A stretch of 64,000 nucleotides of DNA from Lachnospira multipara ATCC 19207 (GCF_000424105.1 NZ_AUJG01000015.1:18691-82690); one strand, 5' to 3'. Positions 54,381 through 63,645 are shown, counted from the stretch's first letter. Notes: generated by a model not told the origin, from the sequence alone. Numbers and translations are program-made.

Positions 54381-54743
54381 ATGACGAAATACGCTAAGGA
54401 AATTTTAGACATTGTAAATGCATCAAGCGATCACTTAACCGCGGAAGAAGTCTATTTAAAGCTCAAGGCTAAGAATTCTAAAGTCGTCCTTGCAACAATT
54501 TATAATAATCTAGGCACCTTAGTTAAGAATGGCGATGTTAGAAAGATTGCAATGGATGGAGGCTCTGATAGATACGATAAGACAATCCGTCATGATCATT
54601 TAATATGTGCCAAGTGTGGTAAGATTTCCGATTTCACATTTGAGGATTTAACCAAATCTCTCGAAGAGCAATCCGGTATTAAGATTTTATCTTATGATCT
54701 TAAGATTTCTTATATATGCGATGATTGCAAGAAGAATCATTAA
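54381..54743 (+). CDS. perR: Fur family transcriptional regulator (PerR-like)
   Basis: 120 residues, short for the family. N-terminal winged helix (TAEEVYLKLKAKNSKVVLATIYNNLGTLVKNGDV), then the metal site region RYDKTIRHDHLICAKCGKI and a C-terminal CDDCKKNH; the two CxxC pairs form the structural zinc site. I call it PerR-like because it is followed by rubrerythrin and its own promoter carries a PerR-type palindrome; Fur or Zur roles cannot be excluded. AAAGGAGAA precedes the ATG. Rubrerythrin starts 27 bp downstream. Confidence 0.88.
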   Translation: MTKYAKEILDIVNASSDHLTAEEVYLKLKAKNSKVVLATIYNNLGTLVKNGDVRKIAMDGGSDRYDKTIRHDHLICAKCGKISDFTFEDLTKSLEEQSGIKILSYDLKISYICDDCKKNH

Positions 54744-54770
54744 TTTTTTATTTTAAGGAGGATTTTAATT

Positions 54771-55307
54771 ATGAACAAGTACGCAGGAACACAGACAGAG
54801 AAGAACTTACAGGCCGCTTTTGCCGGTGAATCACAGGCACGTAATAAATATACATATTTTGCTTCAGTAGCTAAGAAGGAAGGCTATGAGCAGATCGCTG
54901 CACTTTTCTTAAAGACAGCTGACAATGAGAAGGAACATGCTAAGCTTTGGTTCAAGGAACTTGGCGAACTTGGCGATACTCCAGCTAACTTAAAGGCTGC
55001 TGCTGAAGGCGAGAACTACGAATGGACAGATATGTATGAAGGTTTTGCTAAGACTGCAGAAGAAGAAGGCTTTACAGCCCTAGCTGCTAAGTTTAGAATG
55101 GTTGCAGCAATCGAGAAGATGCATGAGGAGCGTTATAGAAAGCTCTTACAGAATGTTGAAACTGCTAAGGTTTTCGAGAAGAGCGAAGTTAAGGTTTGGG
55201 AATGCCGTAACTGTGGACATATCGTAGTTGGTACTAAGGCACCTGAAGCATGTCCAGTATGTGCACATCCAAAGAGCTTCTTTGAAGTGCATGAAGAAAA
55301 CTTCTAA
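54771..55307 (+). CDS. rbr: Rubrerythrin
   Basis: Non-haem di-iron peroxidase that reduces hydrogen peroxide in anaerobes. 178 residues: four-helix ferritin-like domain with the iron ligands in [26 protein letters not shown] and EKMHEERY, and a C-terminal rubredoxin domain with CRNCGH and CPVCAH. Length is slightly under the classical 190. It is in an operon with the PerR-like regulator; codon bias is strong, as expected for high expression. AAGGAGG precedes the ATG. Confidence 0.96.
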   Translation: MNKYAGTQTEKNLQAAFAGESQARNKYTYFASVAKKEGYEQIAALFLKTADNEKEHAKLWFKELGELGDTPANLKAAAEGENYEWTDMYEGFAKTAEEEGFTALAAKFRMVAAIEKMHEERYRKLLQNVETAKVFEKSEVKVWECRNCGHIVVGTKAPEACPVCAHPKSFFEVHEENF

Positions 55308-55320
55308 TTAGAGATAATCT

Positions 55321-55367
55321 TAAGGGATAAAGATTAGATATTAAAATGAAAGCGTTATCGCAGGTTT
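55321..55367 (+). repeat. 47-bp direct repeat, left copy
   Basis: Matches 57786-57832 at 44 of 47 positions by hand count, same orientation. It includes the 5' arm of the rbr terminator. The pair brackets the MqsA/Panacea and YhcG-like genes. Confidence 0.85.
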
Positions 55368-55400
55368 TTCACGGGGTGAATTACTTGGCGGTAACGCTTT
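55349..55400 (+). terminator. Terminator of perR-rbr
   Basis: AAAGCGTTATCGC and GCGGTAACGCTTT (one G-U pair) form a 13-bp stem, followed by TTTTATTT on the plus strand. Confidence 0.85.
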
Positions 55401-55431
55401 TTTATTTCACTATGTAAGAGATTGATATTAT

Positions 55432-56430
55432 TTAGAAATAGCTTTGAATATAATTATTTAGATTATCTTCTGTATCAATACCATAAGAATTAGCTACACT
55501 ACTAAAGTATTTCTTTATTGCTTCCTTACTGATTATTTCTCTAGATGGTTGTAATGGTTCATAATCATTTCTAGCATCTTTCCATGGTTTCTCTTTATGT
55601 GTAATATTCTCTAGAACTCTTCCACTGTATTTACCAAATGTATTTATAACTAAATCAATTACTTTCTTTTCCTTTTCATCTAATTCTTCAAAACGCTCTT
55701 TTATTATTGCAAACCTATTATCTTCTATTGGATTGAATTTGAAATCTTTAAACAAATCATATACTTCTTCATATACAGGTCCATGAACCCAAGCCATACA
55801 ATCTTCTTTATATAGCGGCTTGTCATACTTTACCATGTATATACCTTGAATAAAATACAAGATCTTCTGTAGCGCCAGAGGTGTGACTTCCTGCATCTGT
55901 TCAAATATATAAGAAATAGTTAATATCATTTTATCAGACATACAAAACATTCCCGCAATCTCTTCTGCTGCTTTAATTGCTTTTTTATAGGCGGTTTTTC
56001 CTATCTTTTCAGCATTATCATTTAATAACTTAATCATATAATTAGGGCTAGATAAAGCTTTTTTAATCACATCTGAATATTCTTTTGATGGAATCTGGCC
56101 TGCAAGATACCGAGTAATTGTAATTTCCCCAAATCCTAACGCAATTGACAATGGAGCCTTTCCAATATTATAAATCGCCATTATTTTATTAATATCTTCT
56201 ATGCTAACTAATCCCTCAGCTCGTCTATACTGCTCATCAATTGCTTTCATGTTTAAATCTAAAAGCCCAGGAATATCCATTTCTTCTCCACATTCATCGC
56301 ATTCAGCTACTGTTATTTCAAACTCATATATTTTATCTCTTATTTCTTTTTTCACAATCTTTTTTCGCAATGTGTATGCTCTGTCATCCCTGCAATGCGT
56401 ACAAAAATCGTACAGTCTCTCCTTTAACAT
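55432..56430 (-). CDS. MqsA-type zinc finger/HTH protein with Panacea (SocA-like) domain, putative antitoxin
   Basis: 332 residues in three parts: an N-terminal zinc site (CTHCRDDR, later CDECGEE), a Cro/XRE-type helix-turn-helix at about 85-125 (SIALGFGEITITRYLAG), and a C-terminal Panacea/DUF4065 domain at about 185-320 (TPLALQKILYFIQGIYM, WVHGPVYEEVYDLF). Panacea-domain proteins are antitoxins paired with many unrelated toxins, or phage-linked regulators. It starts 28 bp after the YhcG-like gene on the same strand. The toxin is not recognised with certainty; the YhcG-like neighbour is the obvious partner candidate. CAGGAGGAA precedes the ATG. Confidence 0.85.
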   Translation of the reverse strand: MLKERLYDFCTHCRDDRAYTLRKKIVKKEIRDKIYEFEITVAECDECGEEMDIPGLLDLNMKAIDEQYRRAEGLVSIEDINKIMAIYNIGKAPLSIALGFGEITITRYLAGQIPSKEYSDVIKKALSSPNYMIKLLNDNAEKIGKTAYKKAIKAAEEIAGMFCMSDKMILTISYIFEQMQEVTPLALQKILYFIQGIYMVKYDKPLYKEDCMAWVHGPVYEEVYDLFKDFKFNPIEDNRFAIIKERFEELDEKEKKVIDLVINTFGKYSGRVLENITHKEKPWKDARNDYEPLQPSREIISKEAIKKYFSSVANSYGIDTEDNLNNYIQSYF

Positions 56431-56457
56431 TTTGTTTTCCTCCTGAATTTGCTTTTA

Positions 56458-57603
56458 TTACAACTTTTTTTCCTTCTTATCCAATTCAGGATGCTGCATA
56501 TAAAATATTTCCTTTTGTGCATCTATTTCCGCACGTAACTGTTCTTCAGTAGGCAAACAAAGTCGATATTTACTAGCAAAAAGTTGCTCATTTCCCTGTA
56601 GGACAGAATATCGTGCAATATCCTCATCTGTCTCAGAACACAGAACTATTCCCAATGTTGGATTATCTTCCGGTTGTTTTCTTAACTCATCATACATCCG
56701 AACATACATGTCCATCTGCCCAACATCTTGATGTGTTATTTTCCCAATTTTCAAATCTATTAGCACAAAGCATTTCAAGATGAAATTATAAAAGACAAGG
56801 TCTATGTAATAGTCTTCTTTCTCTGTATGAATTCTCTGTTGCCGTTCAACAAAGGCAAATCCTTTTCCCAATTCCATCATGAACTTTTCAAGATTTGCAA
56901 TAATATTCTTTTCTAGCTCAGATTCAAGATACTCTCTGTTTTCTTCCATTCCGAGAAAATCAGCAATAATAGGATTTCTTAAAAACTCATATTTGTTCTG
57001 ATATGGATTTGTCTTTTCTTGCATTTCTAGTTTAACTGAGTCTTTGTCAGTTGATAAAAGCATTCGATCGTAGTACTGTGTGCTAATATTTCTTCGTAAA
57101 GTTTTAACAGACCAAGACTGTTCTATGGCCTCTTTTTCATACCATGCTCTTGCAGTAGTATCTGAAACTTGGAGCAAGCGTTCGTAATGAGACCATGTAA
57201 GTATTCTTCTGCCTTTCACTATCATTGCATGTTCACCAGATTGTGGGGTCGTTGTCCCCACAATCTCGGAATTCTCTAAATCATCTGATTGTGAGGTCAT
57301 TATCCCCACAATCTCGGGATAACTCTGATAGAACTGTACATATCTATAAAGAGAACGTTTATCAAAACCTTTGCCATACTTTTGAGTTAACTCATCAGCC
57401 AATTCAGATATAATACCTTCTCCATAACGTTCAGATCTTGTTCCACTCATTTTTTCTCTTGATATACGCATTCCAATGAGCCAATTACGAATCACAAGTA
57501 CACTATTGACAGATACAATTGCAGTTTGCTGTGCATTTTCAATAATGCCATATAAATCCTTTTGTAAATCATCTGACATATTGTATTCAATTAGTTCATT
57601 CAT
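56458..57603 (-). CDS. YhcG/DUF1016 family PD-(D/E)xK nuclease-like protein
   Basis: 381 residues. N-terminal DUF1016 helical domain (about 10-170, SVNSVLVIRNWLIGMRIS, then YGKGFDKRSLYRYVQFYQ) and C-terminal PD-(D/E)xK nuclease domain (about 195-350) with DYYIDLVFYN and CFVLIDLKIGK as the metal-binding core. Family members occur beside restriction systems and in variable regions and have been proposed to act in defence or as recombination-linked nucleases. Between the domains a segment with two similar units (EIVGIMTSQSDDLENS and EIVGTTTPQSGEH) is coded by palindromic DNA repeats. Direct repeats flank this gene and its neighbour. AAAGGAG precedes the ATG. Confidence 0.85.
   Translation of the reverse strand: MNELIEYNMSDDLQKDLYGIIENAQQTAIVSVNSVLVIRNWLIGMRISREKMSGTRSERYGEGIISELADELTQKYGKGFDKRSLYRYVQFYQSYPEIVGIMTSQSDDLENSEIVGTTTPQSGEHAMIVKGRRILTWSHYERLLQVSDTTARAWYEKEAIEQSWSVKTLRRNISTQYYDRMLLSTDKDSVKLEMQEKTNPYQNKYEFLRNPIIADFLGMEENREYLESELEKNIIANLEKFMMELGKGFAFVERQQRIHTEKEDYYIDLVFYNFILKCFVLIDLKIGKITHQDVGQMDMYVRMYDELRKQPEDNPTLGIVLCSETDEDIARYSVLQGNEQLFASKYRLCLPTEEQLRAEIDAQKEIFYMQHPELDKKEKKL
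57238..57325. repeat. Pair of palindromic repeats inside the YhcG-like gene
   Basis: ATTGTGGGG-TCGTTGT-CCCCACAAT and, about 50 bp later, ATTGTGAGG-TCATTAT-CCCCACAAT. Each is a 9-bp-arm palindrome in coding sequence; together they code a duplicated peptide between the two domains. Confidence 0.7.
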
Positions 57604-57785
57604 AACTTGTCTCCTTTAACTTTTATTGATGTAAACGATAATTTACATCAGCAATCAATCGTTTTATTTGATTCATATTATTCTTCAGGTAATAGCTATC
57701 CTATGAAAGCTTTATCTGTTATTGCAACTATATAATATAGGATATATTAATGATAGGATTTTGTCAATATTCTATCATTAAGTTA

Positions 57786-57832
57786 TAAGGGATACAGATT
57801 AAATATGAAAATGAAAGCGTTATCGCAGGTTT
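57786..57832 (+). repeat. 47-bp direct repeat, right copy
   Basis: Second copy of the repeat at 55321-55367. It too forms the first half of a terminator on the plus strand, although no plus-strand gene precedes it. Confidence 0.85.
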
Positions 57833-57873
57833 GCTTATCCAAGAGTATGAGCAGCAAACATGGGTAACGCTTT
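57814..57873 (+). terminator. Orphan terminator at right edge of the TA-like module
   Basis: AAAGCGTTATC and GGTAACGCTTT arms, with nested GTTTGC/GCAAAC, followed by TTTTTTAATT on the plus strand. No plus-strand gene lies upstream; it resembles a duplicate of the rbr terminator. Confidence 0.7.
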
Positions 57874-57891
57874 TTTAATTAAAATCATATG

Positions 57892-59283
57892 CTATAAAGA
57901 TAACTGCTTTAGAATAACGTTGCTATTCTTTGATGCAAAATCTATTAGTTCATCAGTAAAACCTGATTTAGAATAAATGCAGTAATACTCATTTCTTGAT
58001 TGTGTCTTCCATTTAACACTTTTGGCTTTCTCTTTTAGAGACATCAATACTTCCATTCCCTTTTCATTTTTAGAGTATTTACACTCCCCAAACACGATAT
58101 CTTCGCCGTTAGAATCATATGCTAGAATATCAATTTCAACATCTTTAGCTCCCCACCATCTTCCTAATCTATTAAAAGATATTCCATTTGCCAATAAATT
58201 CCATGCATCTTCTCTACATATGTCTTCATATACATATGAGACATGATTATCTATAAAATTCTTCTTTATCTTATCCTCTACATATTGTCCTTTTCCAGAT
58301 TCCAATAATGCCCTATTAGGATATATAAACTTAAACCAGAAAGCTATAAAATTATCCTTAATCTTATACAATCCCATCTTGCTCTTACTTGGATTCTCCT
58401 CAGTTATAGGAACTTCTCTCTCGATTATATCTAGGTCCACTAAGACCTTTAAATATGAGGTTAACTTTGATTGAGCAACTTCAAGATTAGTAGCTATTTT
58501 AGATAATTTATAATTACCGGCAGCAATAGTTTTTAATATTGAAAAATAACTTCCTACTTCAGATACTTCCTTTTGTAATAAAAACTCAGGTTCAGCGTAT
58601 AAAAATGAATTAAGAGAAAGTACATTCTTTTTTATCGCTTTATAAATATCCTTGTCTTTACTAAATAACTCTATGTATTTTGGAACACCACCCGTTACCG
58701 CATATTGCATAATCTGCTGATCTAAATTTAAAGTTTCATCAAATAAATGATAGTATGAAAAATCAATTTGCTTTAATTTAATCTGCGCAGTTCTTCTTCC
58801 ATAAAGTGGAGAATCATAATTTAGCACCTGTGATGTCATCATATTAATCAAAGAACCGCATAATATAAGCATTACATTAGCCTTAGATAATATCTCATCC
58901 CAAGCCTTTTGCATAATAGAAGGAAATGCCTTATTAGACTTACCTAGATATTGAAATTCGTCAATTACTAATACTATTCTCTCTTTCTTTGATTCCTCTG
59001 CTATTCTTTTAAAAATAGGCATCCAAGTATCAAGATTAGCACTAGCTAAAAGTTCATCTTCAAGTACAAATGAAACTAAATCCTTAAATGCATTTCTATT
59101 TTCAAATTCACTTTCTTCTGTTGCCAAATAATATATAGATTTCTTATTCTCGCAAAAATGATTAATCAAAGTTGTTTTACCAACTCGTCTTCTTCCATAA
59201 ACAACTACAAAAGCTGGTGAGCCGCTATTATACTCATTTTCTAATGTTTCTAATTCTTCTTCTCTTCCAACAAATAATTCCAT
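57892..59283 (-). CDS. Archaeal-type AAA ATPase with DUF234 domain
   Basis: 463 residues: GREEELETLE at the start, Walker A GRRRVGKTTLINHF, Walker B RIVLVIDEFQYLGKSN, a sensor region with CGSLINMM, a winged-helix segment at about 265-320, and a C-terminal DUF234 nuclease-like domain with EIDILAY and FGECKYSK in a PD-(D/E)xK-like arrangement. The family is widespread in archaea and anaerobic bacteria, often in mobile or defence regions; its biological function is unknown. ATGGAGGTTTG precedes the ATG. It stands alone between the TA-like module and a family A repeat. Confidence 0.87.
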   Translation of the reverse strand: MELFVGREEELETLENEYNSGSPAFVVVYGRRRVGKTTLINHFCENKKSIYYLATEESEFENRNAFKDLVSFVLEDELLASANLDTWMPIFKRIAEESKKERIVLVIDEFQYLGKSNKAFPSIMQKAWDEILSKANVMLILCGSLINMMTSQVLNYDSPLYGRRTAQIKLKQIDFSYYHLFDETLNLDQQIMQYAVTGGVPKYIELFSKDKDIYKAIKKNVLSLNSFLYAEPEFLLQKEVSEVGSYFSILKTIAAGNYKLSKIATNLEVAQSKLTSYLKVLVDLDIIEREVPITEENPSKSKMGLYKIKDNFIAFWFKFIYPNRALLESGKGQYVEDKIKKNFIDNHVSYVYEDICREDAWNLLANGISFNRLGRWWGAKDVEIDILAYDSNGEDIVFGECKYSKNEKGMEVLMSLKEKAKSVKWKTQSRNEYYCIYSKSGFTDELIDFASKNSNVILKQLSL

Positions 59284-59385
59284 AGCAAACCTCCATCACA
59301 ATTTATATAATTTAGATTATTATAATCCAAATTATATAAAATGTAAATTATTCTATTAACACCTTATCTTATAGTACAAACCCTG

Positions 59386-59548
59386 TAAAGCGGACATTCG
59401 GAATCCGCTTCGCTACTTCCTCATGAACGCAGTGGCACTTTGTGCCACCTGTCAGAAGGGGCTTTAACCCCTTCTGACACTAGTAAGCTTTATACCCCCG
59501 CCTAAAGCTTACGCTTTTGAAGCGGGGGATTGCTTACACTGCGTTCAA
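59386..59548 (-). repeat. 163-bp palindromic interspersed repeat, copy 3 (family A)
   Basis: Same orientation as copy 2 and almost identical to it (CCTAAAG instead of CTTAAAG in one arm). It lies between the start of the ATPase gene and the terminator of the superoxide reductase gene. Confidence 0.9.
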
Positions 59549-59553
59549 TCAAC

Positions 59554-59626
59554 AAACAACCCCACCAGCCCGCATCAATTAACAGCGCATAATCACTGTT
59601 TTTGACACGACCCAGTGGGGTTGTTT
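59554..59626 (-). terminator. Long hairpin terminator of the superoxide reductase gene
   Basis: AAACAACCCCAC and GTGGGGTTGTTT form a 12-bp stem closing a loop of about 50 nt with an inner AACAG/CTGTT; T-rich sequence follows on the minus strand. Confidence 0.7.
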
Positions 59627-59661
59627 ATTAGTAGCATATTCTTTTGAAAATGTTACAAATC

Positions 59662-60042
59662 TTATAAATCTTTCTTCCAAAGACCATGAAGATTGCAGTA
59701 CTCATAAGCTGCTACTGCCTTCTTACCGCCAAGGTTAAACTTAACGCATGGTGGCTGACCTGGCTTGAGATACTCTACAAGTACGCCATCTTCTGTCTGA
59801 AGACAGACAAACTGAATGAAGTGCTCCTCAAGCATTGGATGCTCTACTTCACCAATCTTTACAATAACTTCATCACCGTTGCACTCAACTACTGGTACAT
59901 GCTTTTCTGTAGCTGCATCTGTTGTGTTAGCCTTAAGTAAAGTCATGTCCTGACCGCAACAAACTAATGGACCGCCCCCATCATGAAGTTTCATGATAAT
60001 ATTGCCGCAAATATTGCAGCGATAAATCATTAATTCTGCCAT
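59662..60042 (-). CDS. dfx: Desulfoferrodoxin / superoxide reductase
   Basis: Reduces superoxide to peroxide in anaerobes; rubrerythrin (54771) could remove the product. 126 residues. N-terminal desulforedoxin-type iron site with CNICGN and CCGQ, C-terminal active-site iron ligands in EKHVPVV, EHPMLEEHFI and CNLHGLW. Length and motifs match the two-iron form. AAGGAGGT precedes the ATG. Own promoter and terminator. Confidence 0.95.
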   Translation of the reverse strand: MAELMIYRCNICGNIIMKLHDGGGPLVCCGQDMTLLKANTTDAATEKHVPVVECNGDEVIVKIGEVEHPMLEEHFIQFVCLQTEDGVLVEYLKPGQPPCVKFNLGGKKAVAAYEYCNLHGLWKKDL

Positions 60043-60082
60043 AAAAACCTCCTTATTTAATTACTCAAAATTAGATATTTAT

Positions 60083-60111
60083 ATTATAACTTATATTGTG
60101 GAGGTATACAA
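60083..60111 (-). promoter_or_regulatory. Promoter of the superoxide reductase gene
   Basis: On the minus strand -35 TTGTAT, 17-bp spacer, -10 TATAAT. No obvious PerR palindrome overlaps it. Confidence 0.6.
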
Positions 60112-60137
60112 GGAGTATATTTATCGTAATTCTTCTT

Positions 60138-62498
60138 TTATACATGAGTAATAAGGCAAGTGCCTTTTCCTCTGATAATAATCTCTTTCTTTCCTGCACT
60201 TACAAAGAAACTATCTGCTGGTTTATACTTCATAGATGTTTCACCATTCTCATCTTTTACAGCAATGCTTCCAGTTCCCTCAATAAATAATGCTGACATG
60301 AAAGATGATTCATCTACAGGTATTCTAACCTCGTCATTTACCTCATACTTTGTTACTTCAAAGTACTTACACTGAACGAGACGTTCCTCTGTATAGTGCT
60401 CATTACGTGCAAGAATAATTTCATTCTTATTATCCTTAACGTACTTTTCTGGTACAACTACATCAAGAGATTTTTCCACATGTAATTCTCTTAAATTACC
60501 AAACTTATCTCTTCTATCATAGTCATACATTCTGTATGTACAGTTTGAATTCTGCTGGATCTCTGCAATTAAGATGCCTGCACCAATAGCATGAATTGTT
60601 CCTGCCTTAACCATTACTACATCACCAGGTTTAACATCTATACGATTAAGAATTTCTGTAATTGTATTATTCTTAATTCTTTCTTCGATTTCTTCCTTAG
60701 TAGCATCTCTCTTAAGTCCACAATAAAGGAACGCACCTGGTTCTGCGTCTATTACATACCACATTTCATTTTTACCATATTCATTCTCATTCTCAAGAGC
60801 ATACTCATCATCTGGATGAATCTGAATTGATAAATCCTTCTTGGCGTCAATAAACTTAATAAGAATTGGGAATCTATCCTGTGCCTGACACTTCCATCCA
60901 AGAGATTCCTTACCAATAATGCTTAAATAATCATTAAATAGTCTTCCCTTATATTTACCAGTAGCAATTCTACTAAGTCCATCTGGATGGGCTGATAACT
61001 CCCAGCTTTCTGCAATAATATCATAATCACATTTCTTGCCGTATACATCACGAAGCTTAGTTCCACCCCAAAGATTATCCTTAAAGGCTGGATCAAGCTT
61101 AACGATTGGCTCTGCAGCTGCGACGATATTATTATTTTCTTCACATGTCTGGTAAATCTTAACGAAATCATCATCCAAAAGGTTTTCACCAATTCCGATT
61201 TCAATAATTACCAAGTCTTTATCAGTCTTATTAGCTACTTTATGCATTACGCCGATTGGTACGTCAACACTTTCAAATCTATTATAATCCTTAGTCTCAT
61301 CCCCAACTGTAATAGTTGCTACACCTTTAACTACTGACCAGTGCTCTGTTCTAAGTTCATGCTTATGTAAGTTCATCTGATAACCTGGATAAACTGTAAC
61401 CTTACGAACCTTATAACCTTCATTGTAGCTTAAAAGTTCATGTGTACCCCATTCCTTGTATGAGATTCTGTTGTGGTCAAAATACATCTCATATGTTGCC
61501 TTATTATCTTTAATGATATCCTTTATACTATCAGCTGATCTCTTAGATGAAACTAATAATGCATCTTCTGTATTAACTACAACTATGTCTTTAAGGTCAT
61601 TGGCAACCACAAGTTTTCTCTCAGCTTCATTAATAACTGTAACATTATTACAGTCCTTCTTAATAACAAATTCTTGATTATGCATTTCTGCAATGTCTTG
61701 TAAATCATTAGCTGAACCTACATCCTTCCAATCAAATGTTGCTTCTATAACTCTTATACTATCTGACTGTTCAAAAACAAGAGTTTCTATACTGCCTGTT
61801 GGAATGTCTTTCATAACATTCTCATTAAACTTAATTGTTCTTCTTATTGCTGGCACTTTTCTCTTAGCTTGTTTACACTTTTTAAAAAGCTCAGGATTAA
61901 CTTTACTAACTAGATTAATCATTGCACCTGCACTAAATACTAAAATGCCTGTATTCCAAAGAAAACCTTCTTCGTAACTAAAGTCCTTACTTTGTAAATT
62001 ATCAAAATTTACCTTAGAAATATACTCTGTGACTACATTTCCCTTTCTTTTGATATAACCAAGTGTTGATGTTCTATAAAGTGGCTTTGAACCTACTGTT
62101 ATAATATCTCCATTCTTAGACATCTCCTTGGCTGCAATAATTGTGTCTTTATAATTATCACCATCAATTAGGTTATCTGAATTAACTACTAAAACAGTTT
62201 CTGTCTGGTTGCAGAACAAAGTACCAAGCATGATAGCTGCTGCTGTACCATGTGCCTCACCTTCTAGTAATACACGATACTTTAGACTTTGGAATGCCTT
62301 TAACTGACCGTTAACAATATACTTGTAACTTTCGTTAGTAATGATTAAAAACTCATCACAGAAAGGCATGTTACGAACTACTGTCTCCTGTAATATTGAT
62401 CTTCCTTCCTTAACATTCATAAACTGTTTAGGAAATTGTCTGCGTGATAATGGCCATAAAGCATCTCCACTACCACCAGCTAATATAATACATTTCAT
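60138..62498 (-). CDS. Three-domain mannose-1-P guanylyltransferase / cupin / class I mannose-6-P isomerase
   Basis: 786 residues. Domain 1 (about 1-270): sugar nucleotidyltransferase with ILAGGSGDALWPLSRRQFPKQF; domain 2 (about 335-450): type II cupin with YPGYQMNLHKHELRTEHWSV, as in bifunctional ManC; domain 3 (about 460-786): class I phosphomannose isomerase with zinc-site segments LSIQIHPDDEYA and KAGTIHAIGAGILIAEIQ. Bacterial ManC usually ends after domain 2 and ManA is separate, so this is an unusual fusion that could turn fructose-6-P into GDP-mannose with a mutase. The catalytic Arg expected in GxGxR is Ala here (GSGDALWP), so domain 1 may be impaired or altered in specificity. GGAGGAA precedes the ATG. 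Confidence 0.87.
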   Translation of the reverse strand: MKCIILAGGSGDALWPLSRRQFPKQFMNVKEGRSILQETVVRNMPFCDEFLIITNESYKYIVNGQLKAFQSLKYRVLLEGEAHGTAAAIMLGTLFCNQTETVLVVNSDNLIDGDNYKDTIIAAKEMSKNGDIITVGSKPLYRTSTLGYIKRKGNVVTEYISKVNFDNLQSKDFSYEEGFLWNTGILVFSAGAMINLVSKVNPELFKKCKQAKRKVPAIRRTIKFNENVMKDIPTGSIETLVFEQSDSIRVIEATFDWKDVGSANDLQDIAEMHNQEFVIKKDCNNVTVINEAERKLVVANDLKDIVVVNTEDALLVSSKRSADSIKDIIKDNKATYEMYFDHNRISYKEWGTHELLSYNEGYKVRKVTVYPGYQMNLHKHELRTEHWSVVKGVATITVGDETKDYNRFESVDVPIGVMHKVANKTDKDLVIIEIGIGENLLDDDFVKIYQTCEENNNIVAAAEPIVKLDPAFKDNLWGGTKLRDVYGKKCDYDIIAESWELSAHPDGLSRIATGKYKGRLFNDYLSIIGKESLGWKCQAQDRFPILIKFIDAKKDLSIQIHPDDEYALENENEYGKNEMWYVIDAEPGAFLYCGLKRDATKEEIEERIKNNTITEILNRIDVKPGDVVMVKAGTIHAIGAGILIAEIQQNSNCTYRMYDYDRRDKFGNLRELHVEKSLDVVVPEKYVKDNKNEIILARNEHYTEERLVQCKYFEVTKYEVNDEVRIPVDESSFMSALFIEGTGSIAVKDENGETSMKYKPADSFFVSAGKKEIIIRGKGTCLITHV

Positions 62499-62684
62499 AA
62501 CTTATTAATTCCTCCATATTGGATAACAAATCTAGTCTGTAATGGATAGATTATAGCACAATGTGAGATAGATTTCATCTTGTTGTTTAATTGTTAAGTT
62601 GATAAATAAATCAAAAAACACTCTATCTCATATTAAAATATGATCTGTACCCAGAATCCTGGACACATATTTATGAACTAGGCG

Positions 62685-63645
62685 GATCGAGTAGGAGGAA
62701 TTTCTCACACCACCGTTCGTACCGTTCGGTACACGGCGGTTCAATCAACTTAACAAGTAACACACCTTTTGGTGTAGTAATCTAACATTGAGACCAATCC
62801 AAATGAAGTTAGCCTCTTTGTACTTATAGCCTTTTGTACCCATCCTTTGTGGGCGAGTTCTGCATATCGTTCTCCACGGTATGCGATTTTATACGCTGCC
62901 CGTCTTGGTACGTCTAGCTTCATCAAATTCTTAGCTCCATTCTGCGGAGTTTTCCAATGCTTCCAAATACACATACGAAGTCTGAATCTGATGTTTACAT
63001 CAAGTTCTTTACAAAATATTTTCATACTTCCTATCCTGAAGTAGTTTATCCAACCTCGAATAAGCTAATTGAGTTTCTCAACTTTGTAGCTGTTGCTAAT
63101 GCCTCAACTACGGCAAGTAAGGTCTTTCTTTTCTTAAACTTTGCTACTGATTTTGCATGTAGTTTTGCCTTAACTTTCCGCCTCGCTTGATTTGACCACC
63201 CTTTTCCCGACTGGTTACGGCAGATGTTGTCATTTCTGCAACACGAGACATACTCAAACTTATTGATTGTTCACCCCTTCTCTCCATTTCCATTACAGAA
63301 ACTTCGTCACTACTATGGGTTCGGCTGACTTCTCACAGTTCGTTGTTACTAGGCTAATGAAACCTCTGTGAGACCTCCACGCTTAAGGTGAACGCTCTTT
63401 TTCTCCATTTATCCACCACATTTACTCTGCTACTACACATGTGATAGTTATTGGACTTCGTTGCTTTTAGCCAACTTATCTCTCATAGCCTAGCCTTATA
63501 TGTGATTTCTGTCCGTCGGACCAGAGATTTGCTTACAACTTCTTTCAGATTCCACCTCACGATGGACGCCTTGCTGTTCAGCTATACACTTCCCACTATC
63601 TGGGCGTGTTCGGGATTTTTACTCATTAGAGCGCGACCATGGCAC
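62685..63645 (-). mobile_element. Decayed group II intron
   Basis: Read on the minus strand, about 960 bp instead of the usual 2-2.5 kb. Near the right end are group II domain I sequences (CGCCCAGATAGTGGGAAG, GGTGGAATCTGAAAGAAG, GGTCCGACGGACAGAAA). At the left end is domain V (62709-62742: ACCGCCGT/ACGGTGGT stem with GTACC-GAAC-GGTAC tip) and domain VI ending CTCCTACTCGAT. Most of the reverse-transcriptase gene between them is missing. Boundaries are approximate. Confidence 0.82.
62750..63200 (-). pseudogene. ltrA: Remnant of group II intron reverse transcriptase/maturase
   Basis: Only the C-terminal maturase/DNA-binding part survives. The open stretch from 63025 (MKIFCKELDVNIRFRLRMC) matches this domain. 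Upstream in the same frame GWINYFRIGS is readable but interrupted by TAG where family members have Gln, and further up LTCRS is followed by TGA where a Trp is usual; before that the frame shifts (AKLHAKSVAKFKK lies in another frame). The polymerase domain is deleted, so the intron cannot move on its own. Confidence 0.8.
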
